Shown one piece after another: positions 27,244 to 36,951 of a stretch of 64,000 bases of DNA. The stretch covers positions 62,001 through 126,000 of the forward strand of contig CAVSRD010000012.1 of assembly GCA_963730315.1 (NCBI GenBank), written 5' to 3'. The notes under the pieces were generated by a model. That model had not been told where the DNA came from. It was given only the letters and a program-made list of their open reading frames with translations, and did not search any database. The position numbers and the translations under genes are program-made. Numbering within the stretch: position 1 is the stretch's first letter; each line of letters opens with the position of its first letter. The stretch is from VRUE01 sp963730315. GTDB lineage: Bacteria; Actinomycetota; Thermoleophilia; Solirubrobacterales; 70-9.

Positions 27244-28154
27244 AACTCCCAACCGTTCGGCCAGCGCACGTCACCCAGCAGCTGCACCTCGGGCTCCAGC
27301 TCGACGCCGAAGCGCTCGTGCACGCGGTGGCGGCCCTCGGCCATCAGCTCAAGCACCTCGGCGGTCGTCGCCTCGCCGGCGTTCTCGACGAAGTTCGCGT
27401 GCTTGTCCGAGAACCGGGCGCCGCCGACCTGCAGCCCGCGGCAGCCCGCGGCCTCGAGCAGCTGCCCCGCGGTACGGCCCTCGGCGCGCTCGTCGTCGGG
27501 GTTCTTGAAGGTCGAGCCGAAGGTCTTGATCCCCGAGGGCTGCGCCTCGTGGCGGCGCTCGCGCATCGCCGCCATCGTCGCCTTGACCCGCTCGGGGTCG
27601 GCAGCGTCGAGGGCGAAGCAGGCCCGAGCGACGACCTCGTGCGGGCCGAGGTTGGAGCTGCGGTAGGCGAAGCCGAGCTGCTCCGGGGCGCGGCGGTCGC
27701 TGCCCGCCGCAGTCACCACGTCGACCCACTCGAGCACCCGGGCCAGCTGGCCACCGTAGGCGTTGGCGTTCATCTTCACCGCTCCGCCGACCGTGCCCGG
27801 GATGTTGACCCCGAACTCGAGCCCCGAGAGGCCCCATCCGGCCGCCCTGGCGGCGGCCGAAGGCAAGCGGGCGCCGCCGCCGCAGAGCAGCCGCTCGCCG
27901 TCGCGGACCACCGTGGCCAGGTCGCCGTCGAGCTTCAGCACCAGGCCGCGGAACCCCTCGTCGGCGACCAGCAGGTTCGAGCCCGAGCCGACCACGCCGA
28001 TCTCCAGCCCCTCCTCCCCGGCCCAGGCGAGCAGCGCGGCCAGCCGTTCCCGGTCGGGCGGCCGCGCGAACCAGTCGGCGGCGCCGCCGGTGCGAACCGT
28101 GGTCAGCCGGGCAAGCGGGAAGTCGGGCTCGACGCCGGAGGGCGGAACGCTCAT
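27240..28154 (-). CDS. murB: UDP-N-acetylenolpyruvoylglucosamine reductase
   Basis: MurB reduces the enolpyruvyl group to lactate, completing UDP-MurNAc, using FAD and NADPH. It has 304 residues from ATG 28154, which overlaps murC as ATGA. Motifs: TTVRTGGAADWF, the FAD-binding VVGSGSNLLVADEG, FGVNIPGTVGGAVKMNANA (here in pieces: FGVNIPGTVGGAV, KMNANA), and the catalytic Ser in KTFGSTFKNP. The tail KHANFVENAGEA identifies the type I form. Confidence 0.95.
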   Translation of the reverse strand: MSVPPSGVEPDFPLARLTTVRTGGAADWFARPPDRERLAALLAWAGEEGLEIGVVGSGSNLLVADEGFRGLVLKLDGDLATVVRDGERLLCGGGARLPSAAARAAGWGLSGLEFGVNIPGTVGGAVKMNANAYGGQLARVLEWVDVVTAAGSDRRAPEQLGFAYRSSNLGPHEVVARACFALDAADPERVKATMAAMRERRHEAQPSGIKTFGSTFKNPDDERAEGRTAGQLLEAAGCRGLQVGGARFSDKHANFVENAGEATTAEVLELMAEGRHRVHERFGVELEPEVQLLGDVRWPNGWEL

Positions 28155-29404
28155 CCCGCTCCCCCTTCGCCGGCAAGCGCCTCGGCGACCCGGGAGACGT
28201 CGCCCGCGCCGATCGTCGCCACCACGTCGCCGGGAGCGAGGCGCCGGGCGAGCGCCTCCGCCGCCCCCGCGAGCGTCGGCGTCCACAGCACCGGTCTCCC
28301 TCCCATCCGGTCGGCCGCGGCGCGGGCGACGTCGAGGCCGCTCACCCCGGCCAACTCGCCGACCGGCTCCTCGCGGGCGGGGTAGACGTCGAGCACCGCG
28401 ACCTCGTCGGCCAGCGCCAGCGCGGCGCCGAACTGCTCGGCGAAGGCCCTCGTCCGCGAGTAGAGGTGCGGCTGGAAGGCGGCGATGAGCCGCCCGGGCC
28501 CCAGCTCGCGCAGCGCCGTCAGCGCCGCCCTGACCTCGGTCGGGTGGTGGGCGTAGTCGTCGTATATGCGGGCGCCGTCGCGCTCGCCCTTCAGCTCGAG
28601 GCGGCGGCGCACGCCGGGGAACTCGGCGAGCGCCTCGGCGGCGGCCTCCACGTCGAAGCCGGCAAGCTCGATTGCGGCGAGCGCCGCCCTGGCGTTGAGG
28701 ACGTTGTGACGGCCCGGGACCGCGAGGTCCGGCCCGAGGTCTCCGGCCGGCTCGGCCACCGCCTTCGCCTTCGCCGCGAACCGCTCGAAGGCGGCGCGCA
28801 GCTCCGCCACCGATCCCCAGCGCGCGTGGTGGTCCATCTCGACGTTGGTCACCACGGCGATCTCCGGCTCCAGCTCGAGGAAGCTGGCGTCGCTCTCGTC
28901 GGCCTCGGCGACGGCCCACTCCCCCGCCCCCCAGCCGGCGTTGGCCACGGTGCCGTCCGGGCCGAGGCCCGGCACCTCGCCGCCGACGAAGAAGGCGGGA
29001 TCGGCGCCCAGCGCGCGCAGCGCCCAGGCGAGCATCGCGGCGGTCGTCGTCTTGCCGTGGGTGCCGGCGACCGCGATCAGCCGCTTCTCGGCGCAGAGCC
29101 GGGCGAGCAGCTCGCCGCGGTGCAGGACGGCGAGGCCGCGCTCGCGAGCCGCCGACAGCTCCGGGTTGTCCTCGCCGATCGCGCTGGAGACGACCACCTC
29201 GGCGTCCTGCGGCAGGTGGGCGGCGTCGTGGCCGACAGCCGGCTCGAGGCCGGCGGCGCGCAGGCGCTCCATGTAGGAGGAGTCGGAGCGATCGCTGCCG
29301 GTCACCTCCGCGCCCAGCACGTGGCAGACCAGGGCCAGGCCGCTCATCCCGGCGCCGCCGATGCCGACGAAGTGCAGACGGCGAGACGACCAGCCGCCGT
29401 TCAC
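28151..29404 (-). CDS. murC: UDP-N-acetylmuramate--L-alanine ligase
   Basis: MurC adds L-alanine to UDP-MurNAc. The 417-residue chain starts at GTG 29404, overlapping the murG stop (GTGA). The N-terminal HFVGIGGAGMSGLALV nucleotide-fold motif, ATP loop AVAGTHGKTTTAAM, the EADESDASFL block and the IYDDYAHHPTEVRA segment are all present. It is slightly shorter than the typical 450-490 residues. It forms a coupled murG-murC-murB-ftsQ string. Confidence 0.95.
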   Translation of the reverse strand: MNGGWSSRRLHFVGIGGAGMSGLALVCHVLGAEVTGSDRSDSSYMERLRAAGLEPAVGHDAAHLPQDAEVVVSSAIGEDNPELSAARERGLAVLHRGELLARLCAEKRLIAVAGTHGKTTTAAMLAWALRALGADPAFFVGGEVPGLGPDGTVANAGWGAGEWAVAEADESDASFLELEPEIAVVTNVEMDHHARWGSVAELRAAFERFAAKAKAVAEPAGDLGPDLAVPGRHNVLNARAALAAIELAGFDVEAAAEALAEFPGVRRRLELKGERDGARIYDDYAHHPTEVRAALTALRELGPGRLIAAFQPHLYSRTRAFAEQFGAALALADEVAVLDVYPAREEPVGELAGVSGLDVARAAADRMGGRPVLWTPTLAGAAEALARRLAPGDVVATIGAGDVSRVAEALAGEGGAG

Positions 29405-30471
29405 CGCGCCGCCTCCAGGACCGCGTCGGCGATCCGTCGCGCCGCGTCGGGCATCGCCAGCTTCGCCGCGGCGGCAGCCATCGCCGCCAGCCTGGCCTCG
29501 TCGTTGAACAGATCGCCCAGCTCGGCCGCCAGCCGCCCGCGGCTCAGCTCGGCGTCGCGGATCACCGTCGCCGCCCCCGCCCCCGCCATCCAGGCGGCGT
29601 TGGCGCTCTGGTGGCCGGCCGCCGCATGCGGGTAGGGAACCAGGATCGCGGGGCGCCCGGCCGCCGCCAGCTCGAAGATCGAACCGCCGGCGCGGCCGAG
29701 CACCAGGTCGCACGCGGCCAGGCAGTCGCCGAGGTCGGGCTCGTAGGCGAGCAGCGTGTAGCGCTCGCGATGCTGGGCCGCGGCGAGGCGGTCCTCCAGC
29801 CGATTGAAGTCGCGGCGCCCGCAGACGTGGACGACGTGGAAGTCGCGCCCCGGCCGCCCGGCCAGCGCCTCGATCGCGCACTCGTTGATCGAGCGCGCCC
29901 CCTGGCTGCCCCCCATCACCAGCAGGCAGCGATCGCCGGTCGCGACCCCGAAGCGCTGGCGGGCGGCGCCGCGGTCGGCGGTCAGCACCGCCGCCGGCAC
30001 CGGCCGGCCGGTCAGCTCGTAGCGCTCGCCTTCGCGACCGGCGATCGGGAAGGCGAGGCAAACGCGCTGCGCCCGGCCGGCGAGCAGGCGGTTGGCGAGG
30101 CCGAGGTGGCTGTCGGCCTCGGTGAGGACGAGCGGAGTGCGGCGCAGGACCGCAGCCAGCCCGGCCGGGCCGGCGACGAAGCCGCCGCCGCCCATCACCA
30201 CGTCGGCCCGACGGCGCCGGATCGCCCGCTGCGCCGCCGGAACCGCGCCCAGCGCCTCGACCGCAGCGGCGGCGGCGCGCAGCGGCCTGCCGCGGTCGAG
30301 GCCCCGCACCCTGAGGAAGTCGATCTCGTAGCCGGCCGCCGGCACGAGGTCGGCCTCGATCCGCTCGCGGGTGCCGAGGAAGGAGACCTCGGCGCCGCTA
30401 GCCCGCAGCTCGGCGGCGACCGCCATGGCCGGCACGACGTGACCGGCCGTTCCGCCGGCCGCCACCACCAC
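29401..30471 (-). CDS. murG: UDP-GlcNAc:undecaprenyl-P-P-MurNAc-pentapeptide GlcNAc transferase
   Basis: MurG converts lipid I to lipid II at the inner membrane face. The donor/acceptor loop AAGGTAGHVVPAMAVA is at the very N-terminus, a GGSQGARSINE block lies mid-chain, and the UDP-binding GRAGGSIFELAAAGRPAILV region follows (written in parts: GRAGGSIFELAA, GRPAILV). I chose GTG 30471 because AGGAG lies 8-12 bases upstream and the glycine-rich loop follows directly. It overlaps the ftsW 3' end by 74 bp. Confidence 0.92.
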   Translation of the reverse strand: MVVAAGGTAGHVVPAMAVAAELRASGAEVSFLGTRERIEADLVPAAGYEIDFLRVRGLDRGRPLRAAAAAVEALGAVPAAQRAIRRRRADVVMGGGGFVAGPAGLAAVLRRTPLVLTEADSHLGLANRLLAGRAQRVCLAFPIAGREGERYELTGRPVPAAVLTADRGAARQRFGVATGDRCLLVMGGSQGARSINECAIEALAGRPGRDFHVVHVCGRRDFNRLEDRLAAAQHRERYTLLAYEPDLGDCLAACDLVLGRAGGSIFELAAAGRPAILVPYPHAAAGHQSANAAWMAGAGAATVIRDAELSRGRLAAELGDLFNDEARLAAMAAAAAKLAMPDAARRIADAVLEAAR

Positions 30472-31705
30472 TCTTGCTGCTCCTGGCACTGCTCGATCGG
30501 CTCCTTCTTCGCGCGGGCGACCGCCCACCCTGGACGATGCGCAGTTTGCCAGCGCGGGCGGTCCCCCCGCGGGCAACGTTGAGGATCAGCCCCACCGCGA
30601 ACAGCGTCGCCAACAGGCTGCTGTTGCCGTAGGAGACAAAGGGCAGCGGCACGCCGGTCAGCGGCGCTAGGCCCATCACCGCGAACAGGTTGATCGTCGC
30701 CTGCACGAGGACCAGCGAGGTGAGACCCGCAACCAGCAGCTTGCCGTAGTTGTCCTTGGCCTTCTTGGCGACCTGCAGCCCGGCGTAGCCGAAAAGCGAG
30801 AAGAGGCCGACGACGCCGAGGATCCCGACCAGCCCCAGCTCCTCGCCGATCACCGCCGAGATCATGTCGGTGTGTGCCTCCGGCAGATAGAAGGCCTTCT
30901 GCACGCCGTTGCCGATCCCGACCCCGAACAGCCCACCCGAGCCGAGCGCGATCTTCGCCTGCGCCGCCTGGAAGCCGCTGCCGCTGGCGTCCAATCCTGG
31001 GTTGAGGAAGCCGGTTAGCCGGGCCATCCGGTAGGGCTCGATCACGGTCATCAACAGCGCGAAGAAGGCGAGCACGACCCCGATCAGGGCGAGGTCGCGG
31101 AGCCGCATGCCGGCGGCGATCAGGGTCGCGGCGACGGCGAAGGCGATCACCAGCGCTGTCCCCAGGTCGGGCTCGGCGACGATCAGCAGCGAGGCGAGCC
31201 CGACGATCAGCAGGAACGGCATCAGCCCTTCGATCGTCCGCGCCCGTTTCGGCTTGCGGGCCAGCAGGTCGGCGCCGTAGAGGACCAGCGCCACCTTGGC
31301 CAGCTCGGAGGGCTGGAGCTGGACGAAGCCGGGCCCGATCCAGCGGCTGGAGCCGTTGACCGTGCTGCCGGCGACGAGCACGGCGAGCAGCAGGAACAGC
31401 GAGACGCCGAGGATCGTCGGCGTGAAGCGACGGATCGGCTCGAGCCCGTGCCGAGCGGTCAGGTGCATGATCAGCAGCCCGACGGCGCCGAAGACCAGCG
31501 TCCGCTTCAGGTAGAAAGCGCTGTCGGAGAGGCCGCCGTCGCTGAGCACGCGGGTGGTCGAGCTGGCCGAGAAGACCATCACCGCGCCGAAGGCGAGCAG
31601 GCAGAGTGTCGCGGTGAGCAGGATGTTGTACTCGGCCGGCAGTCTGGCGGCGCCCGAACGCCGCTTTGCTGCCACTCCGCCCTTCGCGCTCCTGCGCAGC
31701 TTCAT
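30398..31705 (-). CDS. ftsW: Lipid II glycosyltransferase FtsW (SEDS family)
   Basis: FtsW is the SEDS peptidoglycan polymerase of the divisome. The 435-residue chain from ATG 31705 has about ten membrane helices, the RRFTPTILGVSLFLL region, the VQLQPSELAKVALVLY helix, AEPDLGTALVI, and the late block MGLAPLTGVPLPFVSYGNSS with the GVPLPFVSYG motif. The C-terminal tail is basic (RRRSRSSSARSSKSGGGGRR) and overlaps murG. It is coupled to murD by ATGA. Confidence 0.94.
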   Translation of the reverse strand: MKLRRSAKGGVAAKRRSGAARLPAEYNILLTATLCLLAFGAVMVFSASSTTRVLSDGGLSDSAFYLKRTLVFGAVGLLIMHLTARHGLEPIRRFTPTILGVSLFLLLAVLVAGSTVNGSSRWIGPGFVQLQPSELAKVALVLYGADLLARKPKRARTIEGLMPFLLIVGLASLLIVAEPDLGTALVIAFAVAATLIAAGMRLRDLALIGVVLAFFALLMTVIEPYRMARLTGFLNPGLDASGSGFQAAQAKIALGSGGLFGVGIGNGVQKAFYLPEAHTDMISAVIGEELGLVGILGVVGLFSLFGYAGLQVAKKAKDNYGKLLVAGLTSLVLVQATINLFAVMGLAPLTGVPLPFVSYGNSSLLATLFAVGLILNVARGGTARAGKLRIVQGGRSPARRRSRSSSARSSKSGGGGRRNGRSRRAGHGGRRRAAG

Positions 31706-33069
31706 CGCAGCGACTCGACGACTTGCCGGAAGCGCTCGCCGCGCGCTTCGAAGTTCTCGAAGGCGTCGAAGCTGGCGCAGGCGGGCGAGAGCAGGACGAC
31801 CTCGCCGGGGCGGGCGGCGGCGGCGGCGCGGCGCACCGCGTCCTCGAGATCGGCGCAACGGTGCAGCGCGACCTCCCGCTCGAGGACCGGCGCAAGCTCG
31901 GCGGCTAGCCGGTCGCCGGAGGCGCCGATCAGGTAGCAGGCGGCGCAGCGCTCCTCGACCGTTCCGGCGAGCGGTGCGAACGGCTCATCCTTCTCGCTGC
32001 CGCCGAGGATCGCGTGGACGCCGCCCCCGAAGGCGCGCAGGCCGACCGTCGCGGAGGCGACGTTGGTCGCCTTCGAGTCATTGACGAAGCGGACGCCGCC
32101 GATCTCGGCGACGGTCTCGAGCCGGTGCGGGACGCCGGCGAAGCTGCGCAGCCCGGCGCGGACCGCGTCGCGGTCGAGCCCCATCGAGAGCGCCGCGGCG
32201 GCGGCGGCCATCGCGTTGGCGACGTTGTGCTCGCCGAACAGGCCCAGCTCGTCGACCGCGATCAGCGGCGCGCCGCCGTGGAAGATCGTCCCCTCGGCCA
32301 GGGCCACCTCGCAGTCGGGACCGGCGCCTCGACAGAACGACAGGCGTCGCGCGCAGCCGCCGAGGTCGACCCCGGCCAGCGCCGGCTCGTCGGCGTTGTA
32401 GACGGCGACGTCGTCGTTGCCCTGGTTGGCGAACATCTTCAGCTTCGCCGCCAGGTAGGAGTCGAGGTCGGCGTGGCGGTCGAGGTGGTCGGGCGCCAGG
32501 TTGAGGAAGACGGCGCACTCGGGGGCGAAGGCGATCGCGTCCTCGAGCTGGAAGCTGGACGCCTCGCAGACCACGGTCGCGCCGGGCTCGACCTCGCCCG
32601 CCACCGAGGAGAGCGGCGTGCCAACGTTGCCGGCGACGGCGACCGGCTCCGCCGCGCTGCGGTAGAGGTGGCCGAGCAGCTCGACCGTCGTCGTCTTGCC
32701 GTTCGTCCCGGTCACCGCGACGAAGCGGTTGGGGATCGCCCGCCAGGCGACCTCGAGCTCGCCGACGACCTCGACGCCGCGCTCCAGCGCCGCTGCGATC
32801 ACCGCTGCCTCCCGGGGCACGCCGGGGCTCTTGACGACGGTCCGCGTCCCCTCGAGATGAGCGAGTCCATCCGTATCCAGAGCAACTTCGACGCCGGCCC
32901 CCTCCAGCCCTGCCGCCTTGTCGGGATGCGAGGAATCCACCCCCCGGACGACCTCCCCGCGGGAGGCCAGCATCCGCGCCGCCGCCTGCCCGGCCCGCGC
33001 CAGCCCGACGACCAGGAACGGTCCCCGCGGCAGCTCGGGGCGCGGCTTCCTGGGGGGCGGCGCGGTCAT
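31702..33069 (-). CDS. murD: UDP-N-acetylmuramoyl-L-alanine--D-glutamate ligase
   Basis: MurD adds D-glutamate to UDP-MurNAc-L-Ala. The chain has 455 residues. The N-terminal Rossmann region FLVVGLARAGQAAARML, ATP loop VAVTGTNGKTTTVELL, the NLAPDHLDRH motif and the FVNDSKATN block are intact. It is preceded by 70 bp to mraY without an evident promoter and couples to ftsW by ATGA. Confidence 0.95.
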   Translation of the reverse strand: MTAPPPRKPRPELPRGPFLVVGLARAGQAAARMLASRGEVVRGVDSSHPDKAAGLEGAGVEVALDTDGLAHLEGTRTVVKSPGVPREAAVIAAALERGVEVVGELEVAWRAIPNRFVAVTGTNGKTTTVELLGHLYRSAAEPVAVAGNVGTPLSSVAGEVEPGATVVCEASSFQLEDAIAFAPECAVFLNLAPDHLDRHADLDSYLAAKLKMFANQGNDDVAVYNADEPALAGVDLGGCARRLSFCRGAGPDCEVALAEGTIFHGGAPLIAVDELGLFGEHNVANAMAAAAAALSMGLDRDAVRAGLRSFAGVPHRLETVAEIGGVRFVNDSKATNVASATVGLRAFGGGVHAILGGSEKDEPFAPLAGTVEERCAACYLIGASGDRLAAELAPVLEREVALHRCADLEDAVRRAAAAARPGEVVLLSPACASFDAFENFEARGERFRQVVESLR

Positions 33070-33139
33070 CAGAGACAGGTTCGCGCTCCAACCGGCTGAC
33101 CCTGTACGTCAAGGGAAGGTGGGCCGCCCTCCCCCTCGC

Positions 33140-34114
33140 CTACCGCCCGATGCTCTGCTGGTACAGCGTGAACCCGATCCCCGAGCAGACCGCGGCGATG
33201 ATCCAGAAGCGGAGCATGACCTTGGTCTCCGACCAGGCCATCATCTCGAAGTGGTGGTGAAGCGGCGCCATCAGCAGGACGCGGCGCCGGAAGGCCTTGA
33301 AAGCGAAGACCTGGACCGCCACCGAGAGCGCCTCGATCACGAAGATGCCGCCGATGATGATCAGCAGCACCTCGGTCTGGGTCATCACGGCGAGGGCGCC
33401 GATCGCCCCGCCGAGGCCGAGCGAGCCGGTGTCCCCCATGAAGATCGAGGCCGGGAAGGCGTTGAACCAGAGGAATCCGATGCTGGCGCCTACCAGGCAG
33501 GCCGCGAGCAGCGCCAGGTTCTGCTGCTCATTGGTGACGAAGGCGATCGCGGTGTAGGCGAGCAGGACGATCGCGCAGGAGCCGGCGGCGAGACCGTCGA
33601 GGCCGTCGGTGAGGTTGACGCCGTTCGAAGTGCCGGCGATCACCAGGAAGACGAGGACGAAGTAGAGAACCGGACCGAGGTCGATGCTGGCGTCGCCGAT
33701 CCGCAGGTAGAGGATCGGCTCGAGGCCCACCTCGTGGCGCGCCACCCACCAGAGGCCGAGCGCGAGGAGCAGCTGCCCGCCCAGCTTCCAGCGGGCCGAG
33801 AGGCCGAGCGAGCGGCGTTTGACGATCTTGATGAAGTCGTCGGCGAAGCCGAGCGCCGCGCAGCCGAGCGCGACCCCGAACACGGCGAGGCTCTGCGCGT
33901 CGCGGTCGGAGAGGACCAGGTAGGGGACGCAGATAGCCGCGAAGACGATCAGGCCGCCCATCGTCGGCGTGCCGGCCTTGGTCTTGTGCTCCTGCGGTCC
34001 GTCCTCGCGGATGTGCTGCCCGAACTCCTTCACCCGCAGGTACTCGATGAACTTCGGGCCGAGGAAGATGCAGATCAGCATCGCCGCCATCCCGGCAATC
34101 AGGACCTCGCCCAT
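33140..34114 (-). CDS. mraY: Phospho-N-acetylmuramoyl-pentapeptide-transferase
   Basis: MraY transfers phospho-MurNAc-pentapeptide to undecaprenyl phosphate to form lipid I. The 324-residue protein has about ten membrane segments. Visible catalytic motifs are KTKAGTPTMGGL after the first helix, the Asp pair in LGFADDFIKI, NLTDGLDGLAAG, and the late LMAPLHHHFEM. The start shares one base with the murF stop. Confidence 0.96.
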   Translation of the reverse strand: MGEVLIAGMAAMLICIFLGPKFIEYLRVKEFGQHIREDGPQEHKTKAGTPTMGGLIVFAAICVPYLVLSDRDAQSLAVFGVALGCAALGFADDFIKIVKRRSLGLSARWKLGGQLLLALGLWWVARHEVGLEPILYLRIGDASIDLGPVLYFVLVFLVIAGTSNGVNLTDGLDGLAAGSCAIVLLAYTAIAFVTNEQQNLALLAACLVGASIGFLWFNAFPASIFMGDTGSLGLGGAIGALAVMTQTEVLLIIIGGIFVIEALSVAVQVFAFKAFRRRVLLMAPLHHHFEMMAWSETKVMLRFWIIAAVCSGIGFTLYQQSIGR

Positions 34115-35469
34115 CAGACAAGCTCTTTCAGAGCCTCGGCCACCGCCTCGAGGCCGGCCGAGCGGGAGCCCTTGACGAGAACCGCGTCGCCCGGCGCAAG
34201 CTGGGAGGCGAGCAGCTCGGCGGCCTCCTCGGGCGCGCCGACCAGCTCGTCGGGCTCGTAGTCGCGTGCCGGCTCCCCTACGCCGATCAGCAGGTCGATG
34301 CCCTCGGCGCGAGCGTGGGTGCCGACCTCGCGGTGGAAACCGGGGGCGCCGGGCCCCAGCTCGGCCATCTCACCGAGCACCGCGATCCGGCGCTCGCCGT
34401 GCAGCGAGGCGAGGTGGTCGAGCGCCGCGCGCATCGACACCGGGTTGGCGTTGTAGCAGTCGTTCACCAGAACGATTCCGTCTCCGAGCTCGAGGCGCTC
34501 GCCCCGGAAGCGAGAGAAGCCTATGCTCGCAGCGCGGTCGGCCATCTCCTCGAGCGGCGCGCCGAGCGCCACGCCGGCGGCGATCGCCGCCAGGGCGTTG
34601 GCCAAATTGTGGCGCTCGGCGAACGGGAAGTGGAAGCGCGCGGACCCGGCCGGGGTGCAGATCAGCGCCTCGGTGATCCCGTCCTCGACCCGCGCCTCGA
34701 CCGCGTCGACGTCCCCCCCGGCGCCGAAGCGGAGCAGGCGGGGAGCGTCCCCGAGGAAGGGCTCCAGCTCGCCGGCTTCGACCGGGACGACCGCGGTGCC
34801 ACCGGAGGGCAGCGCTGCGATCGCCTCCGCCTTCGCCGCGGCGATCGCCTCCACCGAGCCGAGCAGCTCGACGTGGACGGGACCGACGTTGGTGATCACC
34901 GCCACCTCCGGCTCGGCGATCGCCGCCAGCTCGGCGATCTGACCGGTGCCCCGCATCGCCATCTCCAGCACCAGCGAGTCGGCGTCGTCGGGGGCTTCGA
35001 GGATCGTCAGCGGCAATCCGATCTCGGTGTTGAGGTTCTCGCGGTTGGCGTGCACCCGGCCCGGCAGCAGCGCCCGGGCGATGTCCTTGACCGAGGTCTT
35101 GCCGACCGAGCCGGTGACGCCGACCACCCGCGCCCCAAGCTGGCGGCGCCGGGTCCGGGCGAGCGCCTGCAGCGCCGCGAGTGGATCGTCGACCACGAAG
35201 ACCCACCCGTTCCGGTCGTACGTCTTCTCGCTATCCGGGAGGAAGTGCGACCTCCACGCGGGGCCGACGACGGCGCCCCAAGCGCCGGCTTCGATTGCCG
35301 CCCCCGCGAACTCGCCGCCGTCGCGCCTCTCGCCGCGCAAGCCAAAGAAGAGATCGCCGGGCGCGACCTCGCCGGAGGCGATGGCCGCACGGTCCGGACC
35401 CCCGGCCCCCCCCTCGACCAGGATCTCCGCGCCGATCGCTACCGCGATCTGCTCCGGCGCGAGGTTCAT
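34114..35469 (-). CDS. murF: UDP-N-acetylmuramoyl-tripeptide--D-alanyl-D-alanine ligase
   Basis: MurF adds the D-Ala-D-Ala dipeptide, finishing the cytoplasmic precursor. It has 451 residues from ATG 35469, within a 4-bp overlap with murE. Motifs are GVTGSVGKTSVKDIA (ATP loop), NLNTEIGLPLTIL, VITNVGPVHVELLGS, and the late VLVNDCYNANPVSM block. No frameshift is seen. Confidence 0.95.
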   Translation of the reverse strand: MNLAPEQIAVAIGAEILVEGGAGGPDRAAIASGEVAPGDLFFGLRGERRDGGEFAGAAIEAGAWGAVVGPAWRSHFLPDSEKTYDRNGWVFVVDDPLAALQALARTRRRQLGARVVGVTGSVGKTSVKDIARALLPGRVHANRENLNTEIGLPLTILEAPDDADSLVLEMAMRGTGQIAELAAIAEPEVAVITNVGPVHVELLGSVEAIAAAKAEAIAALPSGGTAVVPVEAGELEPFLGDAPRLLRFGAGGDVDAVEARVEDGITEALICTPAGSARFHFPFAERHNLANALAAIAAGVALGAPLEEMADRAASIGFSRFRGERLELGDGIVLVNDCYNANPVSMRAALDHLASLHGERRIAVLGEMAELGPGAPGFHREVGTHARAEGIDLLIGVGEPARDYEPDELVGAPEEAAELLASQLAPGDAVLVKGSRSAGLEAVAEALKELV

Positions 35470-36941
35470 CCTGCGTCCGCCGCGGCCGGGCCGGCGACCC
35501 CCGGCAGCTTCCTCAGCTCCTCGCGGGCCACCTCGCGATCGTCGAAAGCGATCTTGCGCCCCGCCTCGAACTCCTGGCCCCGCTCGTGGCCCTTGCCGGC
35601 GATCACGACCACATCCCCCGGCCGCGCCTCCCTCAGCGCCAGTGCGATCGCCGCGCGACGATCGACCTCGAGCCGAACCTCGGCCGATGCCTCGTTGGGC
35701 CCCCGCGCCCCGTCCGCCACTTCCCCGACGATCGCGTTCGGGTCCTCGGAGCGCGGATTGTCCGAGGTGATCACCACGAGGTCCGCCCCTTCTGCGGCTG
35801 CCTGGCCCATCTTCGGCCGCTTGCCACGGTCCCGATCGCCCCCCGCGCCGACGACGGCGGCGAGTCGGCCGGTTGTAACGCCCCGCGCGGCCCGCAGCAC
35901 GCTGCGCAGCGAGTCGGGCGTGTGAGCGTAGTCGACGAACACCGCGAACGGCTGCCCTTCGTCGACCGGCTCGAAGCGTCCGGGCGGCGGCGGGGCGCCC
36001 TCCAGGGCGGCGGCCGCCGCCCTGGGCTCGATCCCGAGCGAGACCGCCGCGGCAAAGGCGGCAAGCGCGTTGGCGACGTTGAACTCCCCGGGCAGACCCG
36101 TCCGCACCTCCCACTCCCCGACCGTGAAGGTGGCGCCGCCGGCGTCGAAGGAGACCCCGCGGGCGGTGAAGTCGGCGTCGCGACCCTCGGCAGAGAAGGT
36201 GACGCAGTCGAGTTCCCCGGCGAGCCGGCGCCCGTATTCGTCGTCGAGGTTGACGATCGCCGCCGTCGGCCCGCTTTCGAACAAGAGCCGCTTCGAGCGG
36301 AAGTAATCCTCCATGTCGGCATGGAAGTCGAGATGGTCCTGGGTCAGGTTGGTGAACAGGGCGACCTCGAAGTGGATCGCGTCGCTGCGGTGCAGGGCGA
36401 GCGCATGCGAGGACACCTCCATCGCGCAGGCCCGGTCGCCGCTCTCCAGCATCCGCCGAAAGGTCGACTGCAGGTCGACTGCCTCCGGCGTGGTTCTCTC
36501 GACCTCCTCCTCCGCCCCGCCGACCACCTGCTTCACCGTCCCCAGCAGCCCGCACCGCACTCCCGCCGCCTCGAGGATCTCCCGAATCAGGAACGCGGTG
36601 GTCGTCTTCCCGTTCGTCCCGGTGACGCCGACGATTCGCAGCTCCGCCGTCGGGTCCGCGTAGAAGCGAGCCGCGATCGGCGCCATAGCTGCCCGCGCGT
36701 CCCCGACGACCACCTGGGGCACCTCCGGCGGCAGCTCACGCTCGACGATCAGCCCCGCTGCCCCGGCCTCGACCGCAGCCGGGGCGAAGTCGTGGCCGTC
36801 GGACTTCTCCCCGGGCACGCAGAAGAACAGCGTCCCCGGCCCGACCTCGCGACTGTCGTAGGCCAGGTCGCCAATCTCGACCGACCCGTCCCCGACGATC
36901 CGAGCGTCCTCAGCTACCGCGGCCAGCTCATCCAATCTCAC
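35466..36941 (-). CDS. murE: UDP-MurNAc-L-Ala-D-Glu:meso-diaminopimelate ligase
   Basis: MurE adds the third stem amino acid. The DNPRSEDP motif marks the meso-diaminopimelate-specific form, so this organism should have DAP-type peptidoglycan. Other blocks are VTGTNGKTTTAFLIREIL, SSHALALHRSD and NLTQDHLDFHADME. I start the 491-residue protein at GTG 36941, 10 bp after the ftsI stop, since the upstream open frame has no family similarity. No clear Shine-Dalgarno is visible, so it is probably translated by coupling. Confidence 0.94.
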   Translation of the reverse strand: MRLDELAAVAEDARIVGDGSVEIGDLAYDSREVGPGTLFFCVPGEKSDGHDFAPAAVEAGAAGLIVERELPPEVPQVVVGDARAAMAPIAARFYADPTAELRIVGVTGTNGKTTTAFLIREILEAAGVRCGLLGTVKQVVGGAEEEVERTTPEAVDLQSTFRRMLESGDRACAMEVSSHALALHRSDAIHFEVALFTNLTQDHLDFHADMEDYFRSKRLLFESGPTAAIVNLDDEYGRRLAGELDCVTFSAEGRDADFTARGVSFDAGGATFTVGEWEVRTGLPGEFNVANALAAFAAAVSLGIEPRAAAAALEGAPPPPGRFEPVDEGQPFAVFVDYAHTPDSLRSVLRAARGVTTGRLAAVVGAGGDRDRGKRPKMGQAAAEGADLVVITSDNPRSEDPNAIVGEVADGARGPNEASAEVRLEVDRRAAIALALREARPGDVVVIAGKGHERGQEFEAGRKIAFDDREVAREELRKLPGVAGPAAADAG

Positions 36942-36951
36942 GGCGCCGATT